NCBI RefSeq assembly: GCF_002847015.1
Contig: NZ_CP025085.1
Span: forward strand, 1,302,001 to 1,366,000
From: Prodigiosinella confusarubida
GTDB taxonomy: Bacteria > Pseudomonadota > Gammaproteobacteria > Enterobacterales > Enterobacteriaceae
DNA length: 64,000 nucleotides
Reading direction: 5' to 3'
A model generated the notes under the pieces. It ran no database searches, was not told where the DNA came from, and saw nothing but the letters and a program-made list of their open reading frames with translations. This document shows, one piece after another, positions 34,903 through 46,557 of this stretch. A program made the position numbers and the translations under genes. Position 1 is the stretch's first letter; every line of letters starts with the position of its first letter.

Positions 34903-35760
34903 ATGTCGCAGGCGGCGCTGAACACGCGTGGACATGAGCCAGAATTAAACGGTGCGCGCCGTAGTAATGGTAGTCAACTGGCTGGAATTATTTTCCTGTT
35001 GATGGTGGTGGGTACGATTATCTGGGGCAGTTGGATGGTATTGAGCTGGATGAAGGATGCCAGCCATCTGCCATTATCCAGACTGGTGGTGACCGGTGAA
35101 CGACATTACACCACCAATGATGATATTCGGCAGGCGATTTTATCATTGGGACCGCCAGGCACATTCATGACTCAGGATGTGAATGTTATTCAGCAGCAGA
35201 TTGAACGTTTGCCCTGGATTAAACAGGTCAGTGTTCGTAAGCAGTGGCCCGATGAATTGAAGATTCATGTGGTTGAATATGTGCCTTTCGCGCGTTGGAA
35301 TGACCTGCTTATGATTGATAGTGAAGGAAATTCTTTCAGCGTACCAGCAGAACGTATCGGCAATAAAAAAATGCCGATGCTGTATGGACCGGAAGGCAGT
35401 CAGAAAGATGTACTTGAAGGATATCGAGCCGTGAACCAGATATTGGCGGCCGGAAAATTTACGTTGAAAACCGTGACGATGAGTGCACGTCATTCATGGA
35501 AAGTGGAACTGGATGATGATGTCCGTCTGGAGTTAGGGCGAGATGATAGAACCTGTCGTCTACAACGCTTTATGGAGCTTTATCCGCTGTTACAACGGCA
35601 GGCACAGAGTGAAAATAAGCGTATAGATTATGTGGATTTACGTTATGACTCTGGTGCAGCAGTAGGTTGGGGTCAGGCGTTTATTGATCAGAAACAAGAC
35701 ATTGATCAGCACAAGAACGGTAATCAGCAACCAAATCAAGCACAGGCTAAAGAGCAATGA
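34903..35760 (+). CDS. ftsQ: Cell division protein FtsQ
   Basis: Bitopic divisome protein linking FtsA/FtsN-dependent early and late proteins through FtsLB. The 285-residue product starts MSQAALNTR as in E. coli, one base after the ddlB stop. A single membrane segment (about 27-46) is followed by a POTRA domain ([18 protein letters not shown]) and the beta domain with [12 protein letters not shown]. The C-terminus is rich in Q, N and K. Overlaps ftsA by 4 bases. Confidence 0.96.
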   Translation: MSQAALNTRGHEPELNGARRSNGSQLAGIIFLLMVVGTIIWGSWMVLSWMKDASHLPLSRLVVTGERHYTTNDDIRQAILSLGPPGTFMTQDVNVIQQQIERLPWIKQVSVRKQWPDELKIHVVEYVPFARWNDLLMIDSEGNSFSVPAERIGNKKMPMLYGPEGSQKDVLEGYRAVNQILAAGKFTLKTVTMSARHSWKVELDDDVRLELGRDDRTCRLQRFMELYPLLQRQAQSENKRIDYVDLRYDSGAAVGWGQAFIDQKQDIDQHKNGNQQPNQAQAKEQ

Positions 35761-37013
35761 TCAAGTCGACGGACAGAAAACTGGTAGTTGGGCTGGAAAT
35801 CGGTACAGCTAAGGTGGCTGCACTGGTGGGAGAGGTTCTGCCTGATGGAATGGTCAATATTATCGGGGTGGGGAGTTGCCCATCACGGGGCATGGATAAA
35901 GGTGGCGTCAACGATCTTGAATCGGTGGTTAAGTGTGTACAGCGTGCCATCGATCAGGCGGAGTTGATGGCGGATTGCCAGATTTCATCGGTCTATCTGG
36001 CATTATCCGGCAAGCATATCAGCTGTCAGAATGAAATCGGCATGGTGCCGATTTCAGAAGAAGAAGTGACGCCGGAAGACGTGGAAAGTGTCGTACATAC
36101 CGCTAAATCGGTACGTGTACGTGATGAACACCGCATTTTGCATGTTATCCCACAGGAATATGCCATTGATTATCAGGAAGGGATAAAAAATCCAGTGGGA
36201 TTATCTGGTGTGCGTATGCAGGCGAAAGTGCACTTGATTACCTGCCACAACGATATGGCAAAGAACATTGTCAAAGCCGTGGAGCGTTGTGGTCTTAAGG
36301 TCGATCAGCTTATTTTTGCCGGTCTGGCATCCAGTTATGCGGTGTTGACGGAAGATGAACGTGAGCTCGGTGTCTGTGTGGTGGATATTGGTGGTGGCAC
36401 CATGGATATGGCGGTCTACACCGGTGGGGCATTACGTCACACCAAGGTAATTCCTTATGCGGGTAACGTAGTGACCAGTGACATTGCCTATGCGTTTGGG
36501 ACACCGCCAACAGATGCTGAAGCAATTAAAGTGCGCTATGGCTGCGCTCTCGGTGCTGTTGTCAGTAAAGATGAGAGTGTAGAAGTACCCAGTGTGGGGG
36601 GACGCCCGCCGCGGAGTTTGCAGCGTCAGACACTGGCCGAGGTGATTGAGCCGCGTTACACCGAGTTATTGAATCTGGTAAACGATGAACTTTTACAGTT
36701 GCAGGAGCAGTTACGTCAGCAAGGCGTAAAACATCATCTGGCCGCCGGAATCGTGCTGACAGGTGGTGCGGCGCAGATTGACGGTCTGGCAGCATGTGCT
36801 CAGCGTGTTTTCCATACGCAAGTGCGCATTGGGCAGCCTTTGAATATTACAGGTTTAACGGATTATGCGCAGGAGCCTTACTACTCTACAGCCGTGGGGT
36901 TACTGCATTATGGCAAAGAATCTCATCTTAATGGTGAGCATGAAGTTGAAAAACGCGCCTCAGTGAGCAACTGGTTTAAACGCCTGAACAGCTGGCTGAG
37001 AAAAGAATTTTAA
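35757..37013 (+). CDS. ftsA: Cell division protein FtsA
   Basis: Actin-like ATPase that tethers FtsZ to the membrane. The 418-residue protein has [16 protein letters not shown] (phosphate 1), the 1C domain, [14 protein letters not shown] (phosphate 2), [10 protein letters not shown], and the C-terminal amphipathic helix [14 protein letters not shown] that inserts into the membrane. Confidence 0.97.
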   Translation: MIKSTDRKLVVGLEIGTAKVAALVGEVLPDGMVNIIGVGSCPSRGMDKGGVNDLESVVKCVQRAIDQAELMADCQISSVYLALSGKHISCQNEIGMVPISEEEVTPEDVESVVHTAKSVRVRDEHRILHVIPQEYAIDYQEGIKNPVGLSGVRMQAKVHLITCHNDMAKNIVKAVERCGLKVDQLIFAGLASSYAVLTEDERELGVCVVDIGGGTMDMAVYTGGALRHTKVIPYAGNVVTSDIAYAFGTPPTDAEAIKVRYGCALGAVVSKDESVEVPSVGGRPPRSLQRQTLAEVIEPRYTELLNLVNDELLQLQEQLRQQGVKHHLAAGIVLTGGAAQIDGLAACAQRVFHTQVRIGQPLNITGLTDYAQEPYYSTAVGLLHYGKESHLNGEHEVEKRASVSNWFKRLNSWLRKEF

Positions 37014-37087
37014 TGGTTATCAAAAGAGATCTTTTGGCACAACTTTTTTGATCTCGAAGTAACACAGGCACAAAACGGAGAGAAATT

Positions 37088-38239
37088 ATGTTTGAACCTA
37101 TGGAATTAACCAATGACGCGGTGATTAAAGTCATCGGCGTTGGTGGCGGTGGCGGTAACGCTGTCGAACACATGGTGCGTGAACGCATTGAAGGTGTTGA
37201 ATTCTTTGCGGTAAACACCGATGCACAGGCACTGCGCAAAACCGCGGTAGGTCAGACCATTCAGATCGGTAGTGGTATTACCAAAGGTCTGGGGGCTGGC
37301 GCAAACCCGGAAGTGGGACGCAATTCAGCAGAAGAAGATCGTGAAGCACTGCGCACTGCGCTGGAAGGTGCGGATATGGTATTCATCGCTGCTGGCATGG
37401 GGGGGGGGACGGGTACTGGTGCCGCTCCTGTCGTGGCCGAAGTGGCAAAAGATTTGGGCATTCTTACGGTTGCGGTGGTTACCAAACCGTTTAATTTTGA
37501 AGGTAAAAAGCGAATGGCTTTTGCCGAGCAAGGGATTGCAGAGTTGTCCAAACATGTGGACTCTTTGATTACGATTCCAAATGACAAATTGTTGAAAGTG
37601 CTGGGGCGTGGTATTTCGCTGCTGGACGCTTTTGGTGCGGCAAACGACGTATTGAAAGGCGCGGTACAGGGGATTGCTGAGCTGATTACTCGTCCGGGTT
37701 TGATGAATGTGGACTTTGCAGACGTGCGTACCGTGATGTCTGAAATGGGTTATGCCATGATGGGGTCAGGTGTCGCTCGTGGTGAAGATCGTGCTGAAGA
37801 AGCGGCTGAGATGGCAATTTCCAGTCCGTTGCTGGAGGATATTGATCTGTCTGGCGCGCGTGGTGTGCTGGTTAACATCACTGCCGGTTTCGATCTGCGT
37901 CTGGATGAATTTGAAACTGTTGGTAATACCATTCGCGCATTTGCATCTGACAATGCAACTGTGGTTATCGGTACATCGTTGGACCCAGATATGAATGATG
38001 AACTGCGTGTAACGGTTGTTGCTACCGGTATCGGTATGGATAAGCGTCCAGAAATCACCTTGGTTACGAATAAACAAAGCAGTCAACCTGTCATGGATCA
38101 CCGTTACCAGCAACATGGTATGACACCGTTGACGCAGGAGAAACCAGCCGCGAAAGTGGTGAATGATCCGAATACTCAGACTAATAAAGAGCCTGATTAT
38201 CTGGATATTCCTGCCTTTTTGCGTAAGCAGGCTGATTAA
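37088..38239 (+). CDS. ftsZ: Cell division GTPase FtsZ
   Basis: Tubulin homologue that builds the Z-ring. The 383-residue protein carries [14 protein letters not shown], the tubulin signature [10 protein letters not shown] (about 104-113), and the conserved C-terminal peptide [15 protein letters not shown] that binds FtsA, ZipA and ZapD; ZapD is encoded at 43953-44705. The 74-base gap after ftsA contains a short CAAAAGA-GA-TCTTTTG hairpin. Confidence 0.98.
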   Translation: MFEPMELTNDAVIKVIGVGGGGGNAVEHMVRERIEGVEFFAVNTDAQALRKTAVGQTIQIGSGITKGLGAGANPEVGRNSAEEDREALRTALEGADMVFIAAGMGGGTGTGAAPVVAEVAKDLGILTVAVVTKPFNFEGKKRMAFAEQGIAELSKHVDSLITIPNDKLLKVLGRGISLLDAFGAANDVLKGAVQGIAELITRPGLMNVDFADVRTVMSEMGYAMMGSGVARGEDRAEEAAEMAISSPLLEDIDLSGARGVLVNITAGFDLRLDEFETVGNTIRAFASDNATVVIGTSLDPDMNDELRVTVVATGIGMDKRPEITLVTNKQSSQPVMDHRYQQHGMTPLTQEKPAAKVVNDPNTQTNKEPDYLDIPAFLRKQAD

Positions 38240-38287
38240 TCTGACCGTAAGGTTGGCATCTCCGCTCTTTGTGCTAAACTGTGCCGT

Positions 38288-38311
38288 CGGCCTTTGTATA
38301 AACTAAGGCCG
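38288..38311 (+). other. Hairpin between ftsZ and lpxC
   Basis: Inverted repeat CGGCCTT/AAGGCCG with a ten-base loop, 28 bases before the lpxC start. There is no T run, so it is not a classical terminator. It lies in the lpxC leader or promoter region; a TATAAA sequence forms part of the loop. Confidence 0.5.
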
Positions 38312-38324
38312 TAGGTTCAGATAA

Positions 38325-39257
<933 letters not shown>

Positions 39258-39279
39258 TAGCCAAAGATTCTGATTACTG

Positions 39280-39798
39280 CTACGACTGGTTTTTGCTGGT
39301 ACTCTCTCCGGCCAGCGATGCCAGTCGTTCTAACACTCGTTTTAATCCCTCTGGACTTTGATTTGCCAATCCCTTCAACATATCAGCACTTTGTGGACTC
39401 AGTTTTCTTAATGCCGTCGTAGATGATCTCTCTGTGTGTGGTGATGCTTCTTTTCTCTCTTTTTCATACGCTTTTGCGGCCATCTCTGGATTAATCCTGA
39501 TGTCGATCGCAGCTAATGATGGTAGTATTTGTGCACGTAGTGCAGAGAGCAGCGTTGGCTGTTCATAACGTAACCGCATCATCCAACTGGCATTAGCGGT
39601 TTCAAGCACTAACAGATTGTGTCGGTAATTGGCGACCCGGCACCAGGGGTGCAGTTGTGTCGGTAATAGTGCGCTAACGGCCCGATTAAGTTTTAATAAT
39701 GCGATAGCGCGTTGCTGGATATCCCGTAGTGGACTATTTTTCGCATCCGATGCGCTATCGAAAAGATATTCCAATGAATGTGGGCGGCTATCACGCAT
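39280..39798 (-). CDS. DciA/DUF721 family protein
   Basis: A 172-residue protein with a DUF721 (DciA) core at about residues 1-110: [23 protein letters not shown] and the W-M-M-R-L-R strand pattern followed by [20 protein letters not shown], then a polar, likely disordered C-terminus. DciA is the ancestral loader of the replicative helicase DnaB in bacteria that lack DnaC/DnaI. E. coli has no such gene between lpxC and secM. Whether this one still acts in helicase loading is unknown. It starts 28 bases from the divergent secM start, so the secM promoter must overlap its coding sequence. Confidence 0.75.
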   Translation of the reverse strand: MRDSRPHSLEYLFDSASDAKNSPLRDIQQRAIALLKLNRAVSALLPTQLHPWCRVANYRHNLLVLETANASWMMRLRYEQPTLLSALRAQILPSLAAIDIRINPEMAAKAYEKERKEASPHTERSSTTALRKLSPQSADMLKGLANQSPEGLKRVLERLASLAGESTSKNQS

Positions 39799-39826
39799 AA
39801 CGCAGGCTCCGACGGACAGTAAACTT

Positions 39827-40336
39827 GTGATTGGTATTCTAAATCGTTGGCGACAATTTGGTAGGCGTTATTTCTGGCCGCATCTTCTGTTGGGGATGGT
39901 CGCGGCGAGTCTTGGTTTGCCTAACAGTCTGGGAGAATCGCAGAATCCGTCGTCACTATCAAATTCCTCTTCGGCAATAAGCCGCCAGAATTCGGTTTCT
40001 TTTGATTTTACTGACCTGGTGGCGTTGAAGGATTCACACCGCCGTTCATCGTTTAGCGTTGATTACTGGCATCGACATGCCATACGCACGGTGATTCGCC
40101 ATTTGTCTTTTGCACTGACTATTCCCCAGTCAAGTAATTTTGTGCCGTCTGAATCTCCGTCTACTGTACACCATCAGGTATTACTTGAGACACTGAATGC
40201 ACTGTTGACGCATGAAGTCAAACCGCTAACGTTGTCTGTTGCGGCGGAATATCATTTCCCTCTCCCTTCTGTTATTCATCAGCCCGGACTCTGGTTGGCT
40301 CAGACTCAGGGTATTCGAGCGGGTCCTTGTGCGTAA
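39827..40336 (+). CDS. secM: Secretion monitor SecM
   Basis: A secreted arrest peptide whose stalled translation exposes the secA ribosome site when Sec export is low. The 169-residue product, starting at GTG, has a long signal region ([26 protein letters not shown], nearly as in E. coli, shown in E. coli as the Sec signal) and ends in [14 protein letters not shown]. The arrest core W-x6-GIRAGP is kept with the right spacing, but E. coli Phe150 is His and Ile156 is Leu here, and only Cys-Ala follow the final Pro. It is immediately upstream of secA. Confidence 0.92.
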   Translation: MIGILNRWRQFGRRYFWPHLLLGMVAASLGLPNSLGESQNPSSLSNSSSAISRQNSVSFDFTDLVALKDSHRRSSFSVDYWHRHAIRTVIRHLSFALTIPQSSNFVPSESPSTVHHQVLLETLNALLTHEVKPLTLSVAAEYHFPLPSVIHQPGLWLAQTQGIRAGPCA

Positions 40337-40394
40337 CGCCGATAACGTTAACGCTATAGCGACGAGTTATAGTTTCCTGAAATTTTCTGATGTT

Positions 40395-40418
40395 ATGCCA
40401 TTACTGAAAGAATGGCAT
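40395..40418 (+). promoter_or_regulatory. secM-secA intergenic stem-loop
   Basis: Perfect arms ATGCCATT/AATGGCAT with an eight-base loop, between secM and secA. In E. coli a helix here masks the secA ribosome site until a ribosome stalls in secM. In this sequence the 8-bp stem lies just upstream of the secA GAGA ribosome site (about 40423) rather than over it, so a larger pairing may be needed. Confidence 0.55.
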
Positions 40419-40437
40419 TGTTGAGATTAAAATTACT

Positions 40438-43134
40438 ATGTTAATGAAATTTTTAACCAAAGTTTTTGGTAGTCGTAACGATCGTACTTTGCGCCGTATG
40501 CGTAAAGTGGTGGATGTGATTAATCGTCTCGAGCCCGATATGGAAGCGCTTTCTGATGAGGCACTGAAAGCGAAAACCCAGGAATTCCGCGAACGTCTTA
40601 AAAATGGTGAGAAGTTAGAAGCATTGTTACCTGAATCTTTTGCGGTGGTGCGTGAAGCCAGTAAGCGTGTTTTTGGCATGCGTCATTTCGATGTGCAGTT
40701 AATGGGCGGGATAGTACTTAATGAGCGCTGCATTGCAGAAATGCGTACTGGTGAGGGTAAAACGCTAACTGCAACGCTACCGGCTTATCTGAATGCTTTG
40801 ACCGGACGCGGTGTGCATGTTGTGACGGTGAATGATTATCTGGCGCAGCGTGATGCTGAGAATAACCGCCCGCTGTTTGAATTTCTTGGCTTGACGGTGG
40901 GAATTAACCTGCCTGGCATGCCTGCTCCTGCGAAACGCGAAGCGTATGGTGCTGATATTACCTATGGTACCAATAATGAATACGGCTTTGACTACCTGCG
41001 TGACAATATGGCTTTCAGCCCGGAAGAACGCGTACAGCGCCAGCTTTATTATGCGTTGGTGGATGAAGTTGACTCCATTCTGATCGATGAAGCCCGTACC
41101 CCACTTATTATTTCCGGTCCGGCAGAAGACAGTTCCGAACTTTATATCCGCGTTAACAAAATCATTCCTTACTTGATTCGTCAAGAAAAGGAGGATTCAG
41201 ACACTTTCCAGGGAGAAGGTCACTTCTCTGTAGATGAAAAAGCGCGTCAGGTTAACCTGACTGAGCGCGGTCTGGTGGTGATTGAAGAGTTGTTGGTGAA
41301 AGAAGGCATTATGGATGAGGGTGAGTCATTGTATTCACCGACCAATATTATGCTGATGCATCACATCACTGCTGCGTTGCGTGCACATGTACTATTCACC
41401 AAAGATGTTGATTATATTGTTAAAGATGATGAAGTAATCATCGTAGATGAGCATACGGGTCGTACAATGCAGGGGCGTCGTTGGTCTGATGGCTTACACC
41501 AGGCAGTGGAAGCGAAAGAGAATGTAACGATTCAGAATGAAAACCAGACACTGGCATCAATTACTTTCCAGAACTATTTCCGCCTGTATGAAAAACTGGC
41601 CGGGATGACGGGGACGGCGGATACCGAAGCGTTTGAATTCAGTTCTATTTATAAGTTGGACACTATTGTTGTCCCGACCAACCGTCCGATGATCCGTAAA
41701 GATCTGCCTGATTTAGTATACATGTCCGAACAGGAAAAAATTAACGCGATTATTGAAGATATCAAAGATCGTGCCGCCAATGGGCAGCCGATTTTGGTCG
41801 GCACTATTTCGATCGAAAAATCAGAAGTCGTATCACATGCACTGACGGCTGCGGGCATCAAGCACAGTGTATTGAACGCCAAGTTCCATGCAATGGAAGC
41901 GGATATTGTTGCTCAGGCGGGGCAGCCTGGTGCCGTAACGATTGCTACTAATATGGCCGGGCGCGGTACAGACATTGTGTTGGGGGGGAGCTGGCAGGCG
42001 GAAATCGCACATCTGGAAGCCCCGGATGAAGAGCAGATCGCGGCCATTAAAGCTGCCTGGCAGAAAAGGCATGATGCGGTGTTGGCGTCAGGTGGTCTGC
42101 ATATCATTGGTACCGAGCGCCATGAGTCCCGTCGAATTGACAACCAACTGCGTGGCCGTTCTGGTCGCCAGGGCGATGCTGGTTCCTCTCGCTTCTATCT
42201 GTCGATGGAAGATGCACTAATGCGTATCTTTGCCTCTGATCGTGTTTCCAACATGATGCGTAAGCTGGGTATGAAAGAAGGCGAGTCCATTGAGCACCCA
42301 TGGGTGACCAAAGCGATTGCCAATGCACAACGTAAAGTCGAAAGTCGTAACTTTGATATTCGTAAGCAGTTGCTGGAGTACGATGATGTGGCCAACGATC
42401 AGCGCCGGGCCATCTACAGTCAACGCAATGAATTACTTGATGTTTCTGATATCAGTGAGACGATTAACAGTATTCGTGAGGATGTATTCAAGGCCACGCT
42501 TGATAGCTATATTCCGCCACAGTCGCTGGAGGAAATGTGGGATATCGCCGGGCTGCAACGACGCCTGATCGCTGATTTTGATCTGGACCTGCCGATTAGC
42601 GAGTGGCTGGATAAAGAGCCTGAGCTGCATGAAGAGACGCTTCGCGAGCGTATTTATGAACAGGCGGTGGAAGTTTATCATCAGAAAGAAGAGGTTGTGG
42701 GCAGTGAGGTGATACATAACTTTGAGAAAGGTGTGATGTTACAAACGCTGGACTCATTGTGGAAAGAGCATTTGGCGGCGATGGACTATCTGCGTCAGGG
42801 AATTCATCTCCGTGGTTACGCCCAGAAAGATCCTAAACAGGAATATAAACGCGAGTCGTTTTCCATGTTTGCGGCTATGCTGGAATCGCTGAAATATGAA
42901 GTGATAAGCACCTTGAGTAAAGTTCAGGTGAGAATGCCAGAAGAGATAGAAGCGCTGGAACAGCAACGCCGTGAAGAGGCTGAACGCCTGGCTCGTCAGC
43001 AGCAACTAAGTCATCAGGATGATGTCACTGCGGGTATTCCTATTCATGTCGATCGTAAAATTGGCCGCAATGACCCGTGCCCGTGCGGCTCTGGCAAAAA
43101 ATATAAGCAATGTCACGGTCGTATTCAGAAATAA
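40438..43134 (+). CDS. secA: Preprotein translocase ATPase SecA
   Basis: Motor of the Sec translocase. The 898-residue protein has Walker [22 protein letters not shown], the second nucleotide-binding fold with [10 protein letters not shown] and GRSGRQGD, the helical scaffold, and a C-terminal zinc motif [14 protein letters not shown] that binds SecB. Its expression should respond to SecM arrest upstream. Confidence 0.98.
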   Translation: MLMKFLTKVFGSRNDRTLRRMRKVVDVINRLEPDMEALSDEALKAKTQEFRERLKNGEKLEALLPESFAVVREASKRVFGMRHFDVQLMGGIVLNERCIAEMRTGEGKTLTATLPAYLNALTGRGVHVVTVNDYLAQRDAENNRPLFEFLGLTVGINLPGMPAPAKREAYGADITYGTNNEYGFDYLRDNMAFSPEERVQRQLYYALVDEVDSILIDEARTPLIISGPAEDSSELYIRVNKIIPYLIRQEKEDSDTFQGEGHFSVDEKARQVNLTERGLVVIEELLVKEGIMDEGESLYSPTNIMLMHHITAALRAHVLFTKDVDYIVKDDEVIIVDEHTGRTMQGRRWSDGLHQAVEAKENVTIQNENQTLASITFQNYFRLYEKLAGMTGTADTEAFEFSSIYKLDTIVVPTNRPMIRKDLPDLVYMSEQEKINAIIEDIKDRAANGQPILVGTISIEKSEVVSHALTAAGIKHSVLNAKFHAMEADIVAQAGQPGAVTIATNMAGRGTDIVLGGSWQAEIAHLEAPDEEQIAAIKAAWQKRHDAVLASGGLHIIGTERHESRRIDNQLRGRSGRQGDAGSSRFYLSMEDALMRIFASDRVSNMMRKLGMKEGESIEHPWVTKAIANAQRKVESRNFDIRKQLLEYDDVANDQRRAIYSQRNELLDVSDISETINSIREDVFKATLDSYIPPQSLEEMWDIAGLQRRLIADFDLDLPISEWLDKEPELHEETLRERIYEQAVEVYHQKEEVVGSEVIHNFEKGVMLQTLDSLWKEHLAAMDYLRQGIHLRGYAQKDPKQEYKRESFSMFAAMLESLKYEVISTLSKVQVRMPEEIEALEQQRREEAERLARQQQLSHQDDVTAGIPIHVDRKIGRNDPCPCGSGKKYKQCHGRIQK

Positions 43135-43325
43135 GACTGGTTTGTTCGGTATAAGATGAAAGGCGGTCAATAACCTGAGCCTGAAAACTCGGACATGTTA
43201 TTTCGGTGAGCATGAGGATGGCGTGCCTGAGGGGACGCTTCTCCTCGTGTCAGACTAGAATATTCAGGTGTCTTGGTTGACGGGCATGATGAGTTAATGA
43301 CCGTGTTTACGTGATGGAAGATATG

Positions 43326-43721
43326 ATGACGCAAAAACCTTTATCCGTTGCGGTGGGGATTATTCGCAATACCCAACGGCAGTTTTTTATCGCTTGTCGG
43401 CCTGCCGGTGTTCATATGGCGGGTATGTGGGAATTTCCGGGAGGAAAGGTCGAGCTGGGGGAAACACCGGATCAGGCATTAATCCGGGAACTGTGTGAAG
43501 AAACCGGAATTGAAGCTATTGACCCACAACCACTGGACAGCAAAACATTTTCTATTGGTGATCGCCTGATTACATTGCATTTTTTCCTGGTGGAGAACTG
43601 GCAGGGTGAGCCTTATGGTCGGGAAGGTCAGCCATCACGTTGGTTGTCTGCAGAGGAACTAAGAGAAGATGAATTTCCACCAGCAAATGCAGAGATGATC
43701 CGCTGGTTGAAAACGCACTAA
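43326..43721 (+). CDS. mutT: 8-oxo-dGTP diphosphatase MutT
   Basis: Removes mutagenic 8-oxo-dGTP from the nucleotide pool. The 131-residue protein contains a complete Nudix box, GGKVELGETPDQALIREL followed by CEETGI. Start chosen at ATG 43326 (MTQKPLSVAVG), five bases after GGAAG; ATGs at 43314 and 43323 are alternatives. The 191 bases after secA hold no other gene; an imperfect stem (GAGGA...TCCTC, 43214-43246) lies there. Confidence 0.93.
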   Translation: MTQKPLSVAVGIIRNTQRQFFIACRPAGVHMAGMWEFPGGKVELGETPDQALIRELCEETGIEAIDPQPLDSKTFSIGDRLITLHFFLVENWQGEPYGREGQPSRWLSAEELREDEFPPANAEMIRWLKTH

Positions 43722-43745
43722 GTCGCTGAGATTCCCACCACCAGA

Positions 43746-43943
43746 TTAGTCTTTCTGTTCGCTCCAGTTTTCATTCTCAGAAATGTCTTCATTACTGGGA
43801 ATGTATTTCTCTTCATCTGCCCATTCTCCAAGATCGATAAGTTGGCAGCGTTTGCTGCAGAAAGGGCGATAAGGGCTTTGTTTGCCCCAGACTACCAGTT
43901 TGGCACAGGTCGGGCATTTTACTGTGGTGATATTGTCATCCAT
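43746..43943 (-). CDS. yacG: DNA gyrase inhibitor YacG
   Basis: Small zinc protein that binds GyrB and inhibits gyrase. 65 residues with the zinc ligands Cys10, Cys13 (KCPTC) and Cys29, Cys33 (FCSKRC) and the following LGEWADEE stretch, then a disordered acidic tail. Operon coaE-zapD-yacG as in E. coli, convergent with mutT. Confidence 0.95.
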   Translation of the reverse strand: MDDNITTVKCPTCAKLVVWGKQSPYRPFCSKRCQLIDLGEWADEEKYIPSNEDISENENWSEQKD

Positions 43944-43952
43944 TGTTTTCTC

Positions 43953-44705
43953 CTAACAGCAGGCCAGTTCAAACAGCAAACGTGGCGGAATTTGTCCATG
44001 TTCGCTATCCAATGGTAAGAAGCGAATGGCATAACGAGTTTTGTGACCAGAAATTTGTGGATAGAGTTGGTTCTCCAGCTCTATACGTAAACGCAGCAAA
44101 TCGGTATCGGCGGCGTTGCCCTGATAAAAACCGTTCAGACTGGTTTGCGGACGAAATATTCCAGAGTAGCGGATCAGTTCCAGAATCATATCCAGTGAGT
44201 GTTTCAACGGAGAAAGTGAACTCATCCAGTCAGATATCTGGCTAGTCTTCTGCTCCTGCAACTGATGCAGCCAGATATGCAGAGTAGGTAAATCGAAGCT
44301 GCAACAACCACCGGGAATACTGAGCCGCTGACGCACCATGCCGATGAGACGGTCTTCCCGTAGGCCTTGTCCCATCCGAGGGGCTGATACCAGGTTGGTG
44401 GACTGTTGTTTCAGGTTTTGTCGTAGAGTATTAATGCGCTCCATATCGACACCAGGTACTTCACTCCACTGCAATAGCTTATGTTGTTGGCGTTCTAGCT
44501 CTTTCAGTAATTCAGGCCGAGGATCGCCACGCTCAAGAATATCCAGCATATCCGCGATGGCACGGAAGAATGTCAGTGCAGTTCCGATATCGTTCAGTGC
44601 ATGATTGTCACACATCTGCTGTAGTAAAAACTCAATGCGTAACCAGGTGCGCATTTTCTCATTTAGTGGATATTCAAATAAAATCGTTGATGAAACATCA
44701 CTCAT
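43953..44705 (-). CDS. zapD: Cell division protein ZapD
   Basis: Binds the FtsZ C-terminal peptide and bundles protofilaments. The 250-residue protein (247 in E. coli) starts at ATG 44705 ([19 protein letters not shown]); the in-frame extension to 44927 runs back through coaE and is not real. Conserved blocks: [57 protein letters not shown]. Overlaps coaE by 8 bases. Confidence 0.95.
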   Translation of the reverse strand: MSDVSSTILFEYPLNEKMRTWLRIEFLLQQMCDNHALNDIGTALTFFRAIADMLDILERGDPRPELLKELERQQHKLLQWSEVPGVDMERINTLRQNLKQQSTNLVSAPRMGQGLREDRLIGMVRQRLSIPGGCCSFDLPTLHIWLHQLQEQKTSQISDWMSSLSPLKHSLDMILELIRYSGIFRPQTSLNGFYQGNAADTDLLRLRIELENQLYPQISGHKTRYAIRFLPLDSEHGQIPPRLLFELACC

Positions 44706-45318
44706 TATTAGTAATCCTGTCTGTTGCTGCCAACTCAAGATAACGTTGATGTAAAGCAGCAATGCGCGGAGCGAGATCGCTCGGGCTACCGTTATTGTCA
44801 ATGATATCATTGGCACAAGCCAGGCGCTGTTCCCGTGTCGCCTGGGATGACAGTATATTTTTCGCTTGCTGGCGACTGATTCCATCGCGGGCAAGAGTGC
44901 GTTCCAACTGGATTTCCGGGGAGACATCCACGACCAGAATGCGTTGTGCTCGCTGCTGTAAATTATTCTCGATTAAAAGAGGGACAACCCATAAGACGTA
45001 GGGACCAGGCGCAATCTGTAGCTGGCGTTGTGTTTCTGCGCTGATCAGTGGGTGGAGCAAGTTGTTCAGCCACTGTTTGTCTTCTGGAGCCGAGAAAATA
45101 CGTTCACGCAGTGCGGCGCGGTTGAGAGTACCATCAGTGTTAAGTATGGCAGTACCATATTTTTGTACAATTTTTTTCAGTGCCGGTTTACCAGGCTCAA
45201 CAATCTGGCGGGCAATAATGTCCGCATCAATGGTGGTTATCCCCAATTTGGAGAAGCCCTCCGCTACTGTACTTTTACCGCTACCAATACCGCCAGTTAA
45301 GGCTACGATGTATGCCAT
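44698..45318 (-). CDS. coaE: Dephospho-CoA kinase
   Basis: Last step of coenzyme A synthesis, phosphorylating the ribose 3'-OH. The 206-residue kinase has the P-loop [11 protein letters not shown], the DADIIARQ motif, LLHPLI and VVPLLIEN. First gene of coaE-zapD-yacG and divergent from guaC. Confidence 0.96.
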   Translation of the reverse strand: MAYIVALTGGIGSGKSTVAEGFSKLGITTIDADIIARQIVEPGKPALKKIVQKYGTAILNTDGTLNRAALRERIFSAPEDKQWLNNLLHPLISAETQRQLQIAPGPYVLWVVPLLIENNLQQRAQRILVVDVSPEIQLERTLARDGISRQQAKNILSSQATREQRLACANDIIDNNGSPSDLAPRIAALHQRYLELAATDRITNNE

Positions 45319-45490
45319 TGTGTCAATCTGAAAAAAACGAAGTGAATTTACCGGATTCTAGCCCAAATAAAGGTAAATTCGCAGTCTTGCTGCAGGATTA
45401 TTCATGCGTATGATAACGTCACTGGATATGGCACTTAATCACGACGATTATTTTCTTTGCAAATTTTCGCCGCTAACCAGGATGTATCTC

Positions 45491-46531
45491 ATGCGTATTG
45501 AAGAAGATTTAAAGTTAGGTTTTAAAGACGTTCTTATTCGTCCGAAACGTTCTACCTTAAAAAGCCGCGCTGAAGTGGAGCTGGCACGTCAATTTACTTT
45601 TCTCCACGCAGGATGCGACTGGTCCGGTGTACCGGTTATTGCCGCCAATATGGACACCGTAGGTACATTTCGCATGGCACAGGTATTGGCGACATTTGAT
45701 GTCTTAACTGCCGTGCATAAGCATTATTCCCTGGAGCAATGGCAACAGTTTGTCAAAGACTCTTCTGCTTCCGTGTTGCGTCATGTAATGGTTTCCACTG
45801 GTACATCCGATAATGATTTTTCCAAAATGAAACAGATTTTGGCGTTGTCACCAGAACTGAAATTTATCTGCATTGATGTAGCCAATGGTTATTCCGAACA
45901 TTTCGTTACGTTCCTGCAAAAGGCGCGTGAAGCTTGTCCGGATAAAGTGATTTGTGCAGGCAATGTCGTGACCGGGGAGATGGTGGAAGAGCTTATCCTG
46001 TCTGGCGCGGATATTGTTAAAGTTGGTATCGGGCCTGGTTCCGTGTGTACGACACGCCTGAAAACTGGCGTGGGATACCCGCAGCTTTCTGCTGTTATTG
46101 AATGCGCGGATGCAGCACACGGATTGGGTGGGCAAATTGTCAGTGATGGGGGATGTGCTTCTCCTGGGGATGTAGCCAAAGCCTTTGGCGGCGGAGCAGA
46201 TTTTGTGATGTTGGGAGGCATGCTGGCTGCACATGATGAATGTGAGGGGACGGTGGTGGAAGAGAATGGTGAGAAGCAAATGCTGTTTTACGGCATGAGT
46301 TCAACATCGGCCATGCAACGTCATGTCGGTGGTGTAGCGGAATATCGTGCAGCAGAGGGAAAAACCGTGAAGCTACCGCTGCGTGGGCCGGTAGAAAATA
46401 CTGTACGTGATATCCTCGGTGGATTACGTTCAGCTTGTACCTATGTTGGCGCCTCTCGTCTGAAAGAGCTGACCAAACGCACGACCTTTATCCGGGTAGT
46501 AGAACAAGAGAACCGTATTTTTAATCAGTAG
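45491..46531 (+). CDS. guaC: GMP reductase
   Basis: NADPH-dependent conversion of GMP to IMP. The 346-residue TIM barrel starts [20 protein letters not shown] as in E. coli; ATG 45491 follows AGGA, and the in-frame extension to 45404 is not conserved. The catalytic Cys is in [22 protein letters not shown] and [11 protein letters not shown] bind phosphate and substrate. Confidence 0.96.
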   Translation: MRIEEDLKLGFKDVLIRPKRSTLKSRAEVELARQFTFLHAGCDWSGVPVIAANMDTVGTFRMAQVLATFDVLTAVHKHYSLEQWQQFVKDSSASVLRHVMVSTGTSDNDFSKMKQILALSPELKFICIDVANGYSEHFVTFLQKAREACPDKVICAGNVVTGEMVEELILSGADIVKVGIGPGSVCTTRLKTGVGYPQLSAVIECADAAHGLGGQIVSDGGCASPGDVAKAFGGGADFVMLGGMLAAHDECEGTVVEENGEKQMLFYGMSSTSAMQRHVGGVAEYRAAEGKTVKLPLRGPVENTVRDILGGLRSACTYVGASRLKELTKRTTFIRVVEQENRIFNQ

Positions 46532-46557
46532 TTACTGATGCTGGCTGGCTGGCTGGC

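Noticed and set aside
44706-44927. Upstream extension of zapD
   Set aside because: It lies inside coaE in another frame and has no zapD similarity.
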